DNA of 64,000 nt from Anaerolineae bacterium (GCA_025060615.1 JANXBS010000001.1:1-64000), one strand, 5' to 3'. Counted from the first letter of the stretch, positions 1 to 9,646 are shown. Translations and numbers: made by a program. The notes: generated by a model not told the origin, from the letters alone.

Positions 1-2
1 GC

Positions 3-500
3 GCCAGCATCGCCACCAGTTCCGGCGGCACGATCAAGAACACCATCATCGCCAATAGTGGACCCAGCGGCGACTGCTCCGGCGGCTTGAGCGGCAATCA
101 CAACCTCATCGAAGACAGCACGTACGCCTGCGGCCTGACGCATGGCGTGAACGGCAACATCATCGGCGTGGATCCCGACCTGGGCACGCTGACCGGTTCG
201 CCGGCTTACTTCCCGCTCAACCCCGGCAGCCCGGCTATCGACGCCGGCGACAATGCCACCTGCGCCGCCGCGCCGGTGAACAACCAGTCGCAAAATGGCG
301 TGACGCGGCCCGTGGACGGCGATGGCAACGGTTCGGCGGTGTGCGACATTGGCGCATACGAAGCCCCGGAAGCTCCTACACCCACCCCGACCGCGACGGC
401 CACACCTACGCCCACGGCGACGGCCACGCCGACAACGACGCCAACTACCACCCCAGGGGCAGGAGGCCGGTTTATCTTTTTGCCTCTGGTCCTGAAATGA
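3..500 (+). CDS. Secreted choice-of-anchor Q-type repeat protein, 3' end (5' part outside window)
   Basis: The frame is open from the first complete codon, so the gene begins before the window; the internal TTG at 87 is not a credible start. The visible part has the pattern of choice-of-anchor Q proteins, whose upstream region is usually a parallel beta-helix: NTIIAN, then GHNLIED-like GNHNLIED, then PGSPAIDAGD and finally CDIGAYE. A Thr-Pro-Ala linker (TPTPTATATPTPT type) follows and the protein ends in FIFLPLVLK and a TGA. The same tail recurs in the next genes. Function is unknown; a surface or secreted structural/adhesive role is an inference. Confidence 0.8.
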   Translation, partial: ASIATSSGGTIKNTIIANSGPSGDCSGGLSGNHNLIEDSTYACGLTHGVNGNIIGVDPDLGTLTGSPAYFPLNPGSPAIDAGDNATCAAAPVNNQSQNGVTRPVDGDGNGSAVCDIGAYEAPEAPTPTPTATATPTPTATATPTTTPTTTPGAGGRFIFLPLVLK

Positions 501-573
501 GTCTGCGAGTCCGGCGCAAATGTTAAGCTGCGAAGAGAATTCCGCGTTACGAAGACGCGAGGAGGGTTCCATC

Positions 574-2628
574 ATGCGAGATCTGCGCAAACTGTGGCGG
601 ACGCTGCTGTTCAGCGTGCTTCTGGGCTTCGGCTTCGTGTACGGAAGGCCGGTGAACGTAACGGCCGCAGGCCCAACCTGGATTCAGATCGGCCCGGACG
701 GCGGCATCGTCTACGCGCTGGCCGTTGATCCCACGACGCCCACCACCCTGTACGCCGCCTCCGAAGATTACATGCTCTTTAAAAGCACCGACGCCGGCGC
801 TACGTGGAGCGGCATCCATCTCCCCGGCAGCACAACGATCGCCCTGACTGCACTGGCGATCGCTCCGCAGACGCCCTCAACGGTGTATGCTGGCGGCTAT
901 GGTCGAGTGCACAAGAGCCCCGATGGTGGCACAACTTGGACCAGTGTCGTCCTGCCCTCGTTTAACGTGGTCAGAGCGTTGGCTGTTGACCCCCAGTCCG
1001 CAACTACAATCTACGCCGCGCTCAGCGGAGGCGCTGGCGTTTACAAGAGCACCGACGGTGGAGCGACCTGGAGCGATTCCGGCACCGGACTGCCCAGCAG
1101 CGGCGCCAACCGGTTTGTTTACGCGCTGGCTATCAATCCACAAACCCCCAGCACGCTCTATGCCGGCACTTTCCTCGGCGTTTACAAGAGCACCAACAGC
1201 GGCGCAAACTGGAGCGCGGTCAACAGTGGCCTTCCCGCCCTGCGGACCATCAACGCCATCGTTGTGGACCCGCAGACGCCAGATGTGCTCTACGCGGCCA
1301 GCGACACAGGGCAGATCTTCAAGAGCAGCAACGGCGGTGTCAACTGGAGCGCGGTCTATACGCCATCCGTAGTGGCTGCGGTGAACGGTCTTTACGCGCT
1401 GGCGATTGACCCGCAAACCCCAGCGACCCTGTATGCGGGCGGTCGGCCTGGGAACGTCCTCAAGAGCACCGATGGCGGCGCAACCTGGAGCCCGGCTACC
1501 ACAGGATTCCCCAATACCATCGTTCGCGCCCTGGCAATCAACCCTCAAGCCTCAGCGACCGTGTACTCCGGCACCCATCTTGGTGTGTACAAGAGCGTAA
1601 ACAGCGGTGGCTCTTGGAGCGCCAGCAGCCGAGGGCTGAACACGCTGGACATCCGTCAGCTGGCGATTGACCCGCAGACTCCTGCCACGCTCTACGCCGC
1701 CGCAGAATACAGCGGCGTCTTCAAGAGCACCGATGGCGGCGCAACCTGGAGCCCTGTCACCGCCGGACTGAACAACCTGTATCTGTCCTTCAACGCACTG
1801 GCGCTTGCGCCCTCTGCGCCGGCGACGCTGTTTCTGGGCGGCATTGGTGGCGGCGTCTTCAAGAGCACCGATGGCGGAGCGAATTGGAGCGCGGTCAACA
1901 CCGGCTTTCCGAGCGGCGTGCGCATCTACGCGCTGGCCGTCCATCCGCAGAACGCCGACATCGTCTATGTCGGGACGAACGTCGGCGGAACCACGGCGAA
2001 GGTCTTCAAGACGACCAACGGCGGCGCCAATTGGAGCGAGGCAAGCACAGGCATCACCATCGGCAGCGCCGTCACCGCGCTGGCAATTAATCCGCAAACA
2101 CCGGATACCCTCTATGCTGCGGCGAGCGGCAGGGTGTTCAAGAGCACAGACGGAGCGACCAGTTGGAACGTTCTCAACAGCGGTTTCCAGCTCAGCAGTA
2201 GCATTCCGGCACTGAAGATTGACCCGCAGACGCCGGCCACCCTTTATGCCGCCACCGAGGGCAACGGCGTTCGCAAGAGCACCAACGGTGGCACAAGCTG
2301 GAGCGCAGCCAACACCGGTTTGCCCAACGACCCGGTGTTCGGAATCCCCGTCACTGACATCGCGGTCAACCCGATGGCGCCGGCCACGCTCTATGCGTCC
2401 ATTACTCTCCGCGGTATCTATCGCAGCACGGACGGCGGCGCGAGCTGGAGCGCCCTCAACGATGGTTTGTCAGGCTCGCATGCCCTAGAAGTTTCGACAC
2501 TGGCAATCAACCCGCAGGCACCGGATACTGTGTACGCCGGAACCTTCGGGAACAGCGCATTTGTCCTGCGAGCAACGGAGGGGCCTGTCCAGAGGATCTT
2601 CCTGCCGCTCGTGCAACGAGGCCAGTAG
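574..2628 (+). CDS. Secreted Asp-box (BNR/sortilin-like) repeat beta-propeller protein
   Basis: ATG at 574 is preceded by GGAGGG (561-566) at good spacing, so the in-frame ATG at 520 is not used. The 684-aa protein has a signal peptide (about residues 1-34, ending VTAAGP) and then 13 repeats of about 45-50 residues, each carrying an Asp-box such as FKSTDGGATWS, separated by units of the type IDPQTPATLYAA. This is the Vps10/BNR-type propeller repeat, also found in Ycf48-like proteins and sialidase-type folds. No sialidase catalytic residues are evident, so binding or scaffolding is more likely than hydrolysis. The C-terminus is RIFLPLVQRGQ, the family-wide tail seen in the neighbours. It is followed 55 nt later by another secreted-protein gene. 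Confidence 0.85.
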   Translation: MRDLRKLWRTLLFSVLLGFGFVYGRPVNVTAAGPTWIQIGPDGGIVYALAVDPTTPTTLYAASEDYMLFKSTDAGATWSGIHLPGSTTIALTALAIAPQTPSTVYAGGYGRVHKSPDGGTTWTSVVLPSFNVVRALAVDPQSATTIYAALSGGAGVYKSTDGGATWSDSGTGLPSSGANRFVYALAINPQTPSTLYAGTFLGVYKSTNSGANWSAVNSGLPALRTINAIVVDPQTPDVLYAASDTGQIFKSSNGGVNWSAVYTPSVVAAVNGLYALAIDPQTPATLYAGGRPGNVLKSTDGGATWSPATTGFPNTIVRALAINPQASATVYSGTHLGVYKSVNSGGSWSASSRGLNTLDIRQLAIDPQTPATLYAAAEYSGVFKSTDGGATWSPVTAGLNNLYLSFNALALAPSAPATLFLGGIGGGVFKSTDGGANWSAVNTGFPSGVRIYALAVHPQNADIVYVGTNVGGTTAKVFKTTNGGANWSEASTGITIGSAVTALAINPQTPDTLYAAASGRVFKSTDGATSWNVLNSGFQLSSSIPALKIDPQTPATLYAATEGNGVRKSTNGGTSWSAANTGLPNDPVFGIPVTDIAVNPMAPATLYASITLRGIYRSTDGGASWSALNDGLSGSHALEVSTLAINPQAPDTVYAGTFGNSAFVLRATEGPVQRIFLPLVQRGQ

Positions 2629-2683
2629 TTGTTGGCACGTGTGGACTGCGGCGACCTGTCGCCGCCTTTGCGGAGGGCACGCA

Positions 2684-5600
2684 ATGAGACGCATCGTCTA
2701 CTACAGGTCGAAAGTCATGTCGCTATTGCTCATCCTGTTCACGATGCTGGCGGCGCCGGGCATGATCCCGGCTGCGGCCGCAGGCCGAAGTTTTGACGGC
2801 ACGGAAGTCAGCCCAAGCCAGCACAACCGGCAGGCGCGCCGCGCCGCCCTCGGCAACGACATGGCCAACAACCCCCTCCATGGCAGCACGGCCGCAGCGC
2901 CGCGGTACACCGTCACCGACCTGGGCAGCCTGGGGGGCGGTACCACTGTGGCTCGGAAGATTAACGACCTGGGGCAGGTCGTCGGCTGGGCGACGACACC
3001 AGAAGGCCCTTCCCACGCCTTTCTCTGGAGAGACGGCACGTTGACCGACCTGAATCCCGCCAACGCCTATTCCAGCGGCGCGTTGGACATCAACGACGCC
3101 GGTCACGTCGTCGGGAGCCTCCAGATCACAGGCCTCCCCACGAAGGGCTTCGTGTGGCGAAACGGCGCGCTGCAGGTATTGAACAGCGGAGACTACTTTG
3201 CTGTAGCGTCCGCCATCAACAACAGTGGTCTTGTCGTAGGAACCTCACCGCGGCCTGACTGCGATGTGTGCTGGTGGTACGGCGTCGCCGTGCTGTGGCT
3301 GGGTGGCCAGATGCGGATGCTGGGCATTACTGACGAAAGCAGGGCTACCGATGTCAACGACGGCGGCCAGGTGGTTGGCTACATCCTGTATGATGACCGT
3401 GAAACCGAAGCCTTCCTGTGGCGGGCCGGTCAGGACGGCGCCGGCCAGACGACCCTGCTGGGCGCGCTGGGCGGCCAATGGAGCCGGGCCAACGCCATCA
3501 ACGAGGCCGGCCAGGTGGTCGGGACGGCACAACTCCCGAACGGCGTACTCCATGCCTTCCTCTGGGAGAACGGGGTCATGCTCGATCTGGGCACGCAGGC
3601 CGACCTGGCCAGCGAAGCGCACGACATCAACGACTTAGGGCAGGCGGTGGGATACGAGAGGAGTGGTAACACCTACCGCGCCGTGCTGTGGGACGACCTG
3701 CAGATGTGGGATTTGAACTCGCTGATCCCTGCCGGCTCCGGCTGGGAGCTGCGCATCGCCTACGGCATCAACAACCGGGGGGAAATCGTCGGCGAAGGCC
3801 GTCGCAACGGCCAGACGCGGGCCTTCCTCCTGAGGCCGCTGCCGGCCATCACCGACCTGCGGGCCGAACCGGGCGTGCTGCCCGGCCAGGTAGACCTGCG
3901 CTGGACCGCGCCCGAGAGGGCAGGGAGCGCTCCTGCGACCGCTTACGACATCTGCTACAGTCGCTCCCCCATTGACGAGACCACGTGGCACGCAGCAACG
4001 CAGGCGCAGGGCGAGCCCGCGCCGTCGGCGCCGGGAGAGGAAGATGCGTACACCACAGCGCAGCTGGGCACCGGCGTGCGCTGGTACTTCGCGGTCAAGG
4101 TCCGGTACCGTGATGGCTCGTGGTCGCCGCTCTCCAACGTGCCCTCGCTGTTGGACCTGGGCTTCCGGCCCGCGCCGGATGGCTACGCCTTCGCCAACTT
4201 CAGCGGCAGCCTGGACACCGACCTCACCTATGACGACATGATCCGCATGTTCGACAGCCAGACTGCCGTGTGCTACAACGCGACCGGGCCGTGCCAGCCC
4301 CGGGAGACCGCGGCCGCCTGGCGCGTCCAGGCCCTCAGGACGGCATCCGCCGGACGTTGTCTAGGGTTCAGCACCACCGCGCTGCGTTTCTTCAAGGGGA
4401 TTGACGACCTGGCAGCATTCCAGCGCGGTGCAACCAACGTGTATGACCTGACCAGGCCGAACCTCCGCGGAAGCCTGACCTTCTATCAGATCCGCCAGTA
4501 CAACATGCCGTGGTCCGGGTACCGCAACGCACAGCTCGCCAGGCCGCCCTCAGCGCACCTGGCGGAACTGAGGGATGCCCTGTCCGGCAGCGCGTCGGAC
4601 CCGGTGACGGTGTCGGTGTTCGGGACGGTGCGCGGGGGTTTCACCGGGCATGCTGTCGTGCCCTACGCCGTGGAGGAACGCCAGGACGACTGGCAGGTGT
4701 GGCTGTACGACAACAACTCGCCCGGGATGAGCGCGACGATGCTGATCACGCCCACGGCCGAGAGCTGGCTCTACCACGACCTGACCGGGAGCCTCCGCTT
4801 ATCGGGGAACGCTGGCACCAAGAGCCTCGCCGTGACGCGCATCTCGGAGATGGCGAAGCCTTCGGTCTGCCCGTACTGCCCTCCCCCGGCCGCGCCGAAC
4901 GCCCCGGCGGCCGGCTCAGCCGCGAGCGAGACAACGGCTGCCGGGGAAGCCCAGGTGTGGCTGACCGATGCCGGACGGCTGCTCATCCGCGACAGCCAGG
5001 GGCGGCGCATCGGCCATGTGGGGGATGATCTGGTCAACGAGATCCCCGGCGCCAGCGCCAACCTTATCCCTGGTGGGTTGGATATTCCCACCGAGCCGAT
5101 CTACACCCTGCCCCTGACCGAGACCTACGAGATCACGCTTGAGGGCGCCGGCGTCGCCGGGGTGAAGCCCGCCTCGCTGGTGCAGTTCGGGCCGGGCTAT
5201 GCCACGGGCGCCGAGGCCATCCCGGTCTCCGGGAGCACCCTGGACCGCGTCGTGATCGCCGGGGACGGCCGCCGGGTAACGTACCGGGCCAACGCCGCGA
5301 AGCAGGTGGACCTGTTGCTGGCAGCGGACGAGAGCAGTAGCCGGGGATATCGCCTGGAGCTGCAGGGGGTAGACCTGGCAGCCGGGGCAGCGGTCGCCGC
5401 GGAGATAGATGCGGCAACTGGCCGGCTGGTCTATCGCCACCACGGCGCCGGGGCCGGCCAGTACGCCGTCTCCGTTCGGCGCAGCGATGCGACGGGGCAG
5501 CGCCGCTTCTTCCACGGCGGGGTGGCGGTCGCGGCGGGCGACGTCCACCGGCTGGACGTGGCGGGCTGGGATGGCAACGGCGCCCTCCGGTTGGAGATTG

Positions 5601-5689
5601 ACCGCGGCGGGGACGGCACGGTGGATGCGACGGTGATGCTGGAGAATCGCCTGGGGCGCGTGTTCCTGCCGCTGGTGCTGCGACGGTGA
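2684..5689 (+). CDS. Secreted HAF-repeat protein with fibronectin-III-like and predicted papain-like cysteine-peptidase domain
   Basis: The start is ATG 2684 after GGAGGG (2672-2677); the longer frame upstream lacks a ribosome site. The product is 1001 aa with an N-terminal hydrophobic signal. Residues about 80-380 hold seven HAF repeats (motifs INDLGQVVGW and HAFLWRDG). A fibronectin-III-like segment follows (about 385-490; VDLRWTAP, SPLSN). Residues about 500-720 contain GRCLGFSTTALRFF (Cys559), about 97 residues later GHAVVPYA (His656), then VWLYDNNSP (Asp676/Asn677). This order and spacing resemble a C1/C39-like Cys-His-Asp/Asn triad; the assignment is an inference. The remaining about 280 residues are beta-rich and end in RVFLPLVLRR. 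The substrate is unknown. Confidence 0.8.
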   Translation: MRRIVYYRSKVMSLLLILFTMLAAPGMIPAAAAGRSFDGTEVSPSQHNRQARRAALGNDMANNPLHGSTAAAPRYTVTDLGSLGGGTTVARKINDLGQVVGWATTPEGPSHAFLWRDGTLTDLNPANAYSSGALDINDAGHVVGSLQITGLPTKGFVWRNGALQVLNSGDYFAVASAINNSGLVVGTSPRPDCDVCWWYGVAVLWLGGQMRMLGITDESRATDVNDGGQVVGYILYDDRETEAFLWRAGQDGAGQTTLLGALGGQWSRANAINEAGQVVGTAQLPNGVLHAFLWENGVMLDLGTQADLASEAHDINDLGQAVGYERSGNTYRAVLWDDLQMWDLNSLIPAGSGWELRIAYGINNRGEIVGEGRRNGQTRAFLLRPLPAITDLRAEPGVLPGQVDLRWTAPERAGSAPATAYDICYSRSPIDETTWHAATQAQGEPAPSAPGEEDAYTTAQLGTGVRWYFAVKVRYRDGSWSPLSNVPSLLDLGFRPAPDGYAFANFSGSLDTDLTYDDMIRMFDSQTAVCYNATGPCQPRETAAAWRVQALRTASAGRCLGFSTTALRFFKGIDDLAAFQRGATNVYDLTRPNLRGSLTFYQIRQYNMPWSGYRNAQLARPPSAHLAELRDALSGSASDPVTVSVFGTVRGGFTGHAVVPYAVEERQDDWQVWLYDNNSPGMSATMLITPTAESWLYHDLTGSLRLSGNAGTKSLAVTRISEMAKPSVCPYCPPPAAPNAPAAGSAASETTAAGEAQVWLTDAGRLLIRDSQGRRIGHVGDDLVNEIPGASANLIPGGLDIPTEPIYTLPLTETYEITLEGAGVAGVKPASLVQFGPGYATGAEAIPVSGSTLDRVVIAGDGRRVTYRANAAKQVDLLLAADESSSRGYRLELQGVDLAAGAAVAAEIDAATGRLVYRHHGAGAGQYAVSVRRSDATGQRRFFHGGVAVAAGDVHRLDVAGWDGNGALRLEIDRGGDGTVDATVMLENRLGRVFLPLVLRR

Positions 5690-5878
5690 AAGAGGCAGGC
5701 GGGCTCTGGATCGGTCTTCTCTTCACAGCGCTACTATTCCGCCACGGCGAGTGCGTCCGGCCTGCGTGTGGTCTTGTGTCTCTCTGTGTCTTCGACCAGC
5801 CTGTCCTGCAGTGCCGGCTTGACGACACGCAGCAAAACGGCAGCCTCATCGTGATGGTCTATTGACGAAAGGAGAGCG

Positions 5879-6275
5879 ATGATGTGCACCGGTATTGTCC
5901 ACGGGTTGGCGATTTTGCTCTTGGGCCTGGCGGCACTCAGTGCTCTAAGCGGAGAAACGCTCGCCGGCGGTAACTTCTTGCTGGCACTGGAAGCCATTCG
6001 CGGCGGCCTCTATGTCATTGCGGCTGGCGGCGGCACCAGCACCGGCGAGCCCTTCACCCTACAGGGCACCATCGGCTAGCCGGCGGCAGTGGTTGCTGCC
6101 GGTGGGCCCTACCAATTGATCGCGGGGTTCTGAATCGTCGGTATGCATCCAGCTAACACCCCGACGGTGACGGCCACGTCCATGCGCACTTTCACTCCAA
6201 CGGCAACCCAGGTCCACGCAAACGTCCACAGTTGCCTACCCCAGTCTCTACCCGCTGGTGATCCTGAAACACTGA
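5879..6275 (+). pseudogene. Decayed remnant of a small secreted FLPLVLKH-tail protein
   Basis: A good ribosome site (AAGGAG, just upstream) and ATG-ATG start lead into a signal-peptide-like sequence and the motif EPFTLQGTIG, after which TAG interrupts at 6077-6079. Translating on in the same frame gives PAAVVAAGGPYQLIAGF and a second stop (TGA) where such proteins normally read GFW. A Thr/Pro-rich linker-like stretch follows (PTVTATSM, FTPTATQ). In the next frame, 6237-6275 encodes YPSLYPLVILKH and a stop, the expected tail. The gene therefore carries two nonsense changes and one frameshift. The first 66 codons might still be translated as a fragment. Confidence 0.75.
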
Positions 6276-6435
6276 CCTTCGGCTGGCGACGCAGAAAAAC
6301 AGTCCGCTCCTCGATCAGAGGACAGCAGCCTGCCCTCGCTCGCTTTTATCACTCGATGCTTTGGACTGTGATGGTCCTCAGGGGGATTTGCCCACGAAGA
6401 CGGGCTAAGGCCAAGACCCAGCCTGGTGTCAGGTA

Positions 6436-6444
6436 TGGTATAAT
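6436..6444 (+). promoter_or_regulatory. Extended -10 promoter for rarA fusion gene
   Basis: TGGTATAAT matches the TGn-TATAAT extended -10 consensus and lies just upstream of the rarA start. No convincing -35 is visible. The predicted transcript leader is very short (about 15 nt to the ATG at 6466). Confidence 0.55.
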
Positions 6445-6465
6445 TCGGTGGAGGCTTCTCCAAGG

Positions 6466-8712
6466 ATGAAGACGTCTACCAGCCTGTTCGATACCCGTCG
6501 CGAGGTGTTAGAGGAGAAAGAGGCGCCGCTGGCTGCCCGGATGCGGCCGCGTACGCTGGATGAGTTCGTTGGCCAGGAGCACATCGTGGGACCCGGCCGG
6601 CTGCTTCGCCGCGCCATCCAGGCCGATCAGCTCTCTTCCCTCATCTTCTACGGGCCGCCTGGCACCGGCAAGACCACCTTAGCCCGCATCATCGCCCACA
6701 CCACCCGCGCCCATTTCATCGCCATCAATGCCGTGTTGGCCGGCGTCCAGGATATCCGTAATGCCATTGAGGAGGCCCAACGCTATCGAGGTGAGTATGG
6801 TCGCCGGACCATCCTCTTCGTGGACGAGGTGCACCGCTTTAACAAGGCGCAGCAGGACGCCCTCTTGCCCTGGGTAGAGAACGGCACGGTCATCCTCATC
6901 GGCGCCACAACCGAGAATCCGTATTTCGAAGTCAACAAGCCGCTGATCTCCCGTTCCCGGATTTTCCAGCTTAAGCCGCTGACGGAGGATGAGCTCCGCC
7001 GCATCGCAGGGCAGGCGCTACAGGATCCCGAGCGGGGCTACGGCCGGTTGAAGGTCCAGGTGGACAAGGAGGCGCTGGACCATCTGGTCAACGTCGCCAA
7101 TGGAGATGCCCGCGCTCTCCTCAATGCACTGGAGTTAGCTGTGGAGACCACCCCGCCTGGTCCCGACGGCGTGATCCACGTGGACTTGGCCGTGGCAGAG
7201 GAGTCCATCCAGCGCCGAGCTGTCCTTTACGATAAGGAAGGGGATGCCCACTTCGACACCATCAGCGCCTTCATCAAATCGCTACGCGGGTCTGACCCTG
7301 ATGCTGCGCTCTACTGGCTGGCGCGTATGGTCTACGCCGGCGAGGACCCTCGCTTTATCTTCCGTCGCATGCTGATCTTCGCCAGCGAGGATGTGGGCCT
7401 GGCCGATCCCGACGCCATCCGCGTGGTGACGGCCTGCGCCCAGGCCTTCGACTACGTTGGCCTGCCCGAAGGGTGCTTTCATCTGGCTGAGGCCGCTCTC
7501 TACCTGGCGACTGCGCCTAAATCCAATAGCGTGATGGGATTCTTCGACGCGTTGGCGACGGTGGAAAGGGAGCGAGAGGCGGAAGTGCCCACCCATCTGC
7601 GAGACGCGTCCCGCGATGCGAAAGGGTTCGGGCACGGGCAGGGCTACCTGTATCCTCACGCCTATCGGGATCACTGGGTGGCTCAACAGTATCTGCCTGC
7701 GGCCTTGCAGGGTCGCCTCTTCTATCAACCATCTGACCAAGGCTATGAGGCCAGGATCCGAGCGGAGGTAGCACGCCGCCGAGAGGCGCAACTGGCTGCG
7801 ATGATGGAAGGGCAAGGCCTGGCGATGCCGGAGGCCCTCACCTTCACCGGAGAGGTCTTGGGCCGTGCGCGCGATGGCTGGCTGCAGCGGGCGATGGGTC
7901 GCATCGAGCAGTCATTGGTCGCCGTACGCGATCGGATCCTGGCAGGCGCGCGACTGCAGCGCCACCATCTGGTGCTGGACTTAAACGCCGGCAGTGGGTT
8001 GCTCACTTGGGAGGCGTTACGGCGCGTGCCGGAAGGGGGTGTTTGGGCTCTGGTGCAGACTGCTAGGGAGGCGGAGGCTATCACTGAGATGGCTGAGCGA
8101 CTCCCTGGGCCAGAGCGGCCTATCGTGCTCACCGGTGAGCTAGAGGACCTTCCGAAGCTCATGGCGCTGCGTGGGGAAGATGAGGTCCGGTTCGAGGCCA
8201 TCATCGGCCGCCATGCGCTGACCCATCTGGCGGACAAGGTGGAGGCTATGCGCCTGCTGGTCGCGTGGCTGCGGCCGGGGGGAAGGCTCAGCCTGGCGCA
8301 ACTCGTCCCGCGGCGCTCGCAGCGGATCTACTCGCTCCTTCCGTTGGAACAGCTGGATGAGAAGCTTCGGGAACGCGTCGTGCAGGCTGAGGAGGCGATT
8401 TACGAGCGCCCAGATGACCCGATGGTCAACTGGGATGTCCCGGAGCTCGAAAAGTCCTTAGAGGCTGCTGGACTGGCGGAGGTGCAAGTCGAGGTGGAGA
8501 AACAAACCTCAGAGGTGCCCATCACGCGGCAGCTGGTGGGGCGCTGGTTTGGGTTGCGGGCGGATGGGCGTCCCAGCTATGCGCAGCACCTGAGGCAGTG
8601 TCTCACCGCAGAAGAGGTAGAGGTCATCAAGGGCCTGGTAGAGCAGGCGTTGGTCGGGCGAGAGGTCCTCTGGCATTCGACGGTGGCTTTCGTAACGGCC
8701 CGTAGGCCATAA
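6466..8712 (+). CDS. rarA: RarA/MgsA-type AAA+ ATPase fused to a methyltransferase-like domain
   Basis: The 748-aa product starts with a RarA/MgsA recombination-factor ATPase: Walker A GPPGTGKTTLARI (about residue 63), Walker B ILFVDEVHRF, sensor 1 GATTENPYFEVN, arginine-finger region LISRSRIF, sensor 2 GDARALLNALE, and the C-terminal tetramerisation region. Ordinary RarA ends near residue 440. Here about 300 more residues follow, with a Rossmann methyltransferase motif I-like VLDLNAGSGLLTWEAL (about 503). RarA acts at stalled replication forks; the extra domain has no established role. Fusions of this type are known from cyanobacteria and Chloroflexota, so the architecture is not new. ATG 6466 is preferred, with GGAGG upstream; GTG 6448 overlaps the presumed transcription start. 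Confidence 0.9.
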   Translation: MKTSTSLFDTRREVLEEKEAPLAARMRPRTLDEFVGQEHIVGPGRLLRRAIQADQLSSLIFYGPPGTGKTTLARIIAHTTRAHFIAINAVLAGVQDIRNAIEEAQRYRGEYGRRTILFVDEVHRFNKAQQDALLPWVENGTVILIGATTENPYFEVNKPLISRSRIFQLKPLTEDELRRIAGQALQDPERGYGRLKVQVDKEALDHLVNVANGDARALLNALELAVETTPPGPDGVIHVDLAVAEESIQRRAVLYDKEGDAHFDTISAFIKSLRGSDPDAALYWLARMVYAGEDPRFIFRRMLIFASEDVGLADPDAIRVVTACAQAFDYVGLPEGCFHLAEAALYLATAPKSNSVMGFFDALATVEREREAEVPTHLRDASRDAKGFGHGQGYLYPHAYRDHWVAQQYLPAALQGRLFYQPSDQGYEARIRAEVARRREAQLAAMMEGQGLAMPEALTFTGEVLGRARDGWLQRAMGRIEQSLVAVRDRILAGARLQRHHLVLDLNAGSGLLTWEALRRVPEGGVWALVQTAREAEAITEMAERLPGPERPIVLTGELEDLPKLMALRGEDEVRFEAIIGRHALTHLADKVEAMRLLVAWLRPGGRLSLAQLVPRRSQRIYSLLPLEQLDEKLRERVVQAEEAIYERPDDPMVNWDVPELEKSLEAAGLAEVQVEVEKQTSEVPITRQLVGRWFGLRADGRPSYAQHLRQCLTAEEVEVIKGLVEQALVGREVLWHSTVAFVTARRP

Positions 8713-8747
8713 ACTGTTCCGAATACCGCTCAAGGACTACAAGGTGA

Positions 8748-8785
8748 AGGCCAACCGGCCGACTGAAACGCTGGCCGATTGGCCT
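8748..8785. terminator. Inverted repeat between convergent rarA and sodA
   Basis: AGGCCAA-C-CGGCC and GGCCG-A-TTGGCCT form a 7+5 bp stem with one mismatch and a 12-nt loop, in the 87-nt gap between two converging genes. No U-run flanks it on either strand, so it may be a weak bidirectional terminator. Confidence 0.45.
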
Positions 8786-8799
8786 CAATCGCTGAACGA

Positions 8800-9423
8800 T
8801 CACTTCAGGGCAGCTAGGGCTTTGGCGTAACCCTCGGCTACAGCAGCCCAGTTGACGACGTTCCACCAGTTTTGAATATACTCGGGGCGCCGGTTCTGAT
8901 ACTTCAGATAATAGGCATGCTCCCACACATCCAGGCCCAGGATCGGGGTGTAGCCGTCCATGTAAGGGCTGTCCTGGTTGGCGGTGGAATAGACGATAAG
9001 CTTGCCAAAGGCGGTGAGCGCCAGCCAAGCCCAGCCGCTGCCAAAACGAGTGGTAGCTGCCTTGGTGAATTGCTCTTTAAATGCGTCAAAGGAGCCAAAC
9101 GCTTGATTGATTGCGTTGGCTAGCTCCCCACTGGGAGTACCACCGGCGTTCGGCCCCATCCAGGTCCAGAACAGGCTGTGGTTGGAGTGGCCACCGCCGT
9201 TGTTGCGCACGGCGGTTCGGATATCCTCAGGGACACTGTTGATATGGCGCAGCAGTGATTCCAGACTGACGTTCTGCAGCTCGGGGTATTTCTCCAACGC
9301 AGCGTTCAGGTTATTCACGTACGCGGCATGGTGTTTGGTGTGATGAATCTCCATCGTCTGAGCGTCAATGTATGGTTCCAGCGCGTTGTATGCGTATGGC
9401 AAAGAGGGTAGTGTATGTGCCAT
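8800..9423 (-). CDS. sodA: Superoxide dismutase, Mn-type
   Basis: A 207-aa cytoplasmic Fe/Mn superoxide dismutase that converts superoxide to oxygen and hydrogen peroxide. Metal ligands are visible in [18 protein letters not shown] and [19 protein letters not shown]. The region [10 protein letters not shown] places the active-site Gln at the position typical of Mn enzymes, so Mn is more likely than Fe. The start is the ATG at 9423 ([10 protein letters not shown]) with GGAGG upstream (reverse complement of 9431-9435), not the longer frame reaching 9477. It is monocistronic, transcribed from a strong promoter at 9490-9517. Confidence 0.96.
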   Translation of the reverse strand: MAHTLPSLPYAYNALEPYIDAQTMEIHHTKHHAAYVNNLNAALEKYPELQNVSLESLLRHINSVPEDIRTAVRNNGGGHSNHSLFWTWMGPNAGGTPSGELANAINQAFGSFDAFKEQFTKAATTRFGSGWAWLALTAFGKLIVYSTANQDSPYMDGYTPILGLDVWEHAYYLKYQNRRPEYIQNWWNVVNWAAVAEGYAKALAALK

Positions 9424-9489
9424 TGGTAGGCCTCCTTCAGAGTATTCTCGGCCCCGATTGGCCCGCGTATTTAGCAACGTTTCTGTTTA

Positions 9490-9517
9490 ATTATATGCCG
9501 GCGTCAATTTTTGTCAA
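9490..9517 (-). promoter_or_regulatory. sodA promoter
   Basis: On the minus strand TTGACA (9512-9517), a 16-bp spacer and TATAAT (9490-9495): perfect hexamers, about 67 nt upstream of the sodA start. Confidence 0.8.
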
Positions 9518-9646
9518 ATTTCGATATCACTATCTTTCTAAATGACCGTTGACAGCGTCTTCATCAGACAGGAAAGGCCGTAATGAGGCCGGATATCCTT
9601 TGGAGCTAGCCGGCTTTTCTGCGCCCCTATAGCCTAGTGCAGGAGG

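Noticed and set aside
877-2097. Long minus-strand frames opposite the Asp-box repeats
   Set aside because: They repeat in step with the plus-strand repeats, as expected for antisense shadows of a repetitive gene.
5133-5849. 238-codon minus-strand frame opposite the HAF protein gene
   Set aside because: It is an Arg/Pro-rich shadow of the GC-rich HAF coding sequence, with no ribosome site and no domain.
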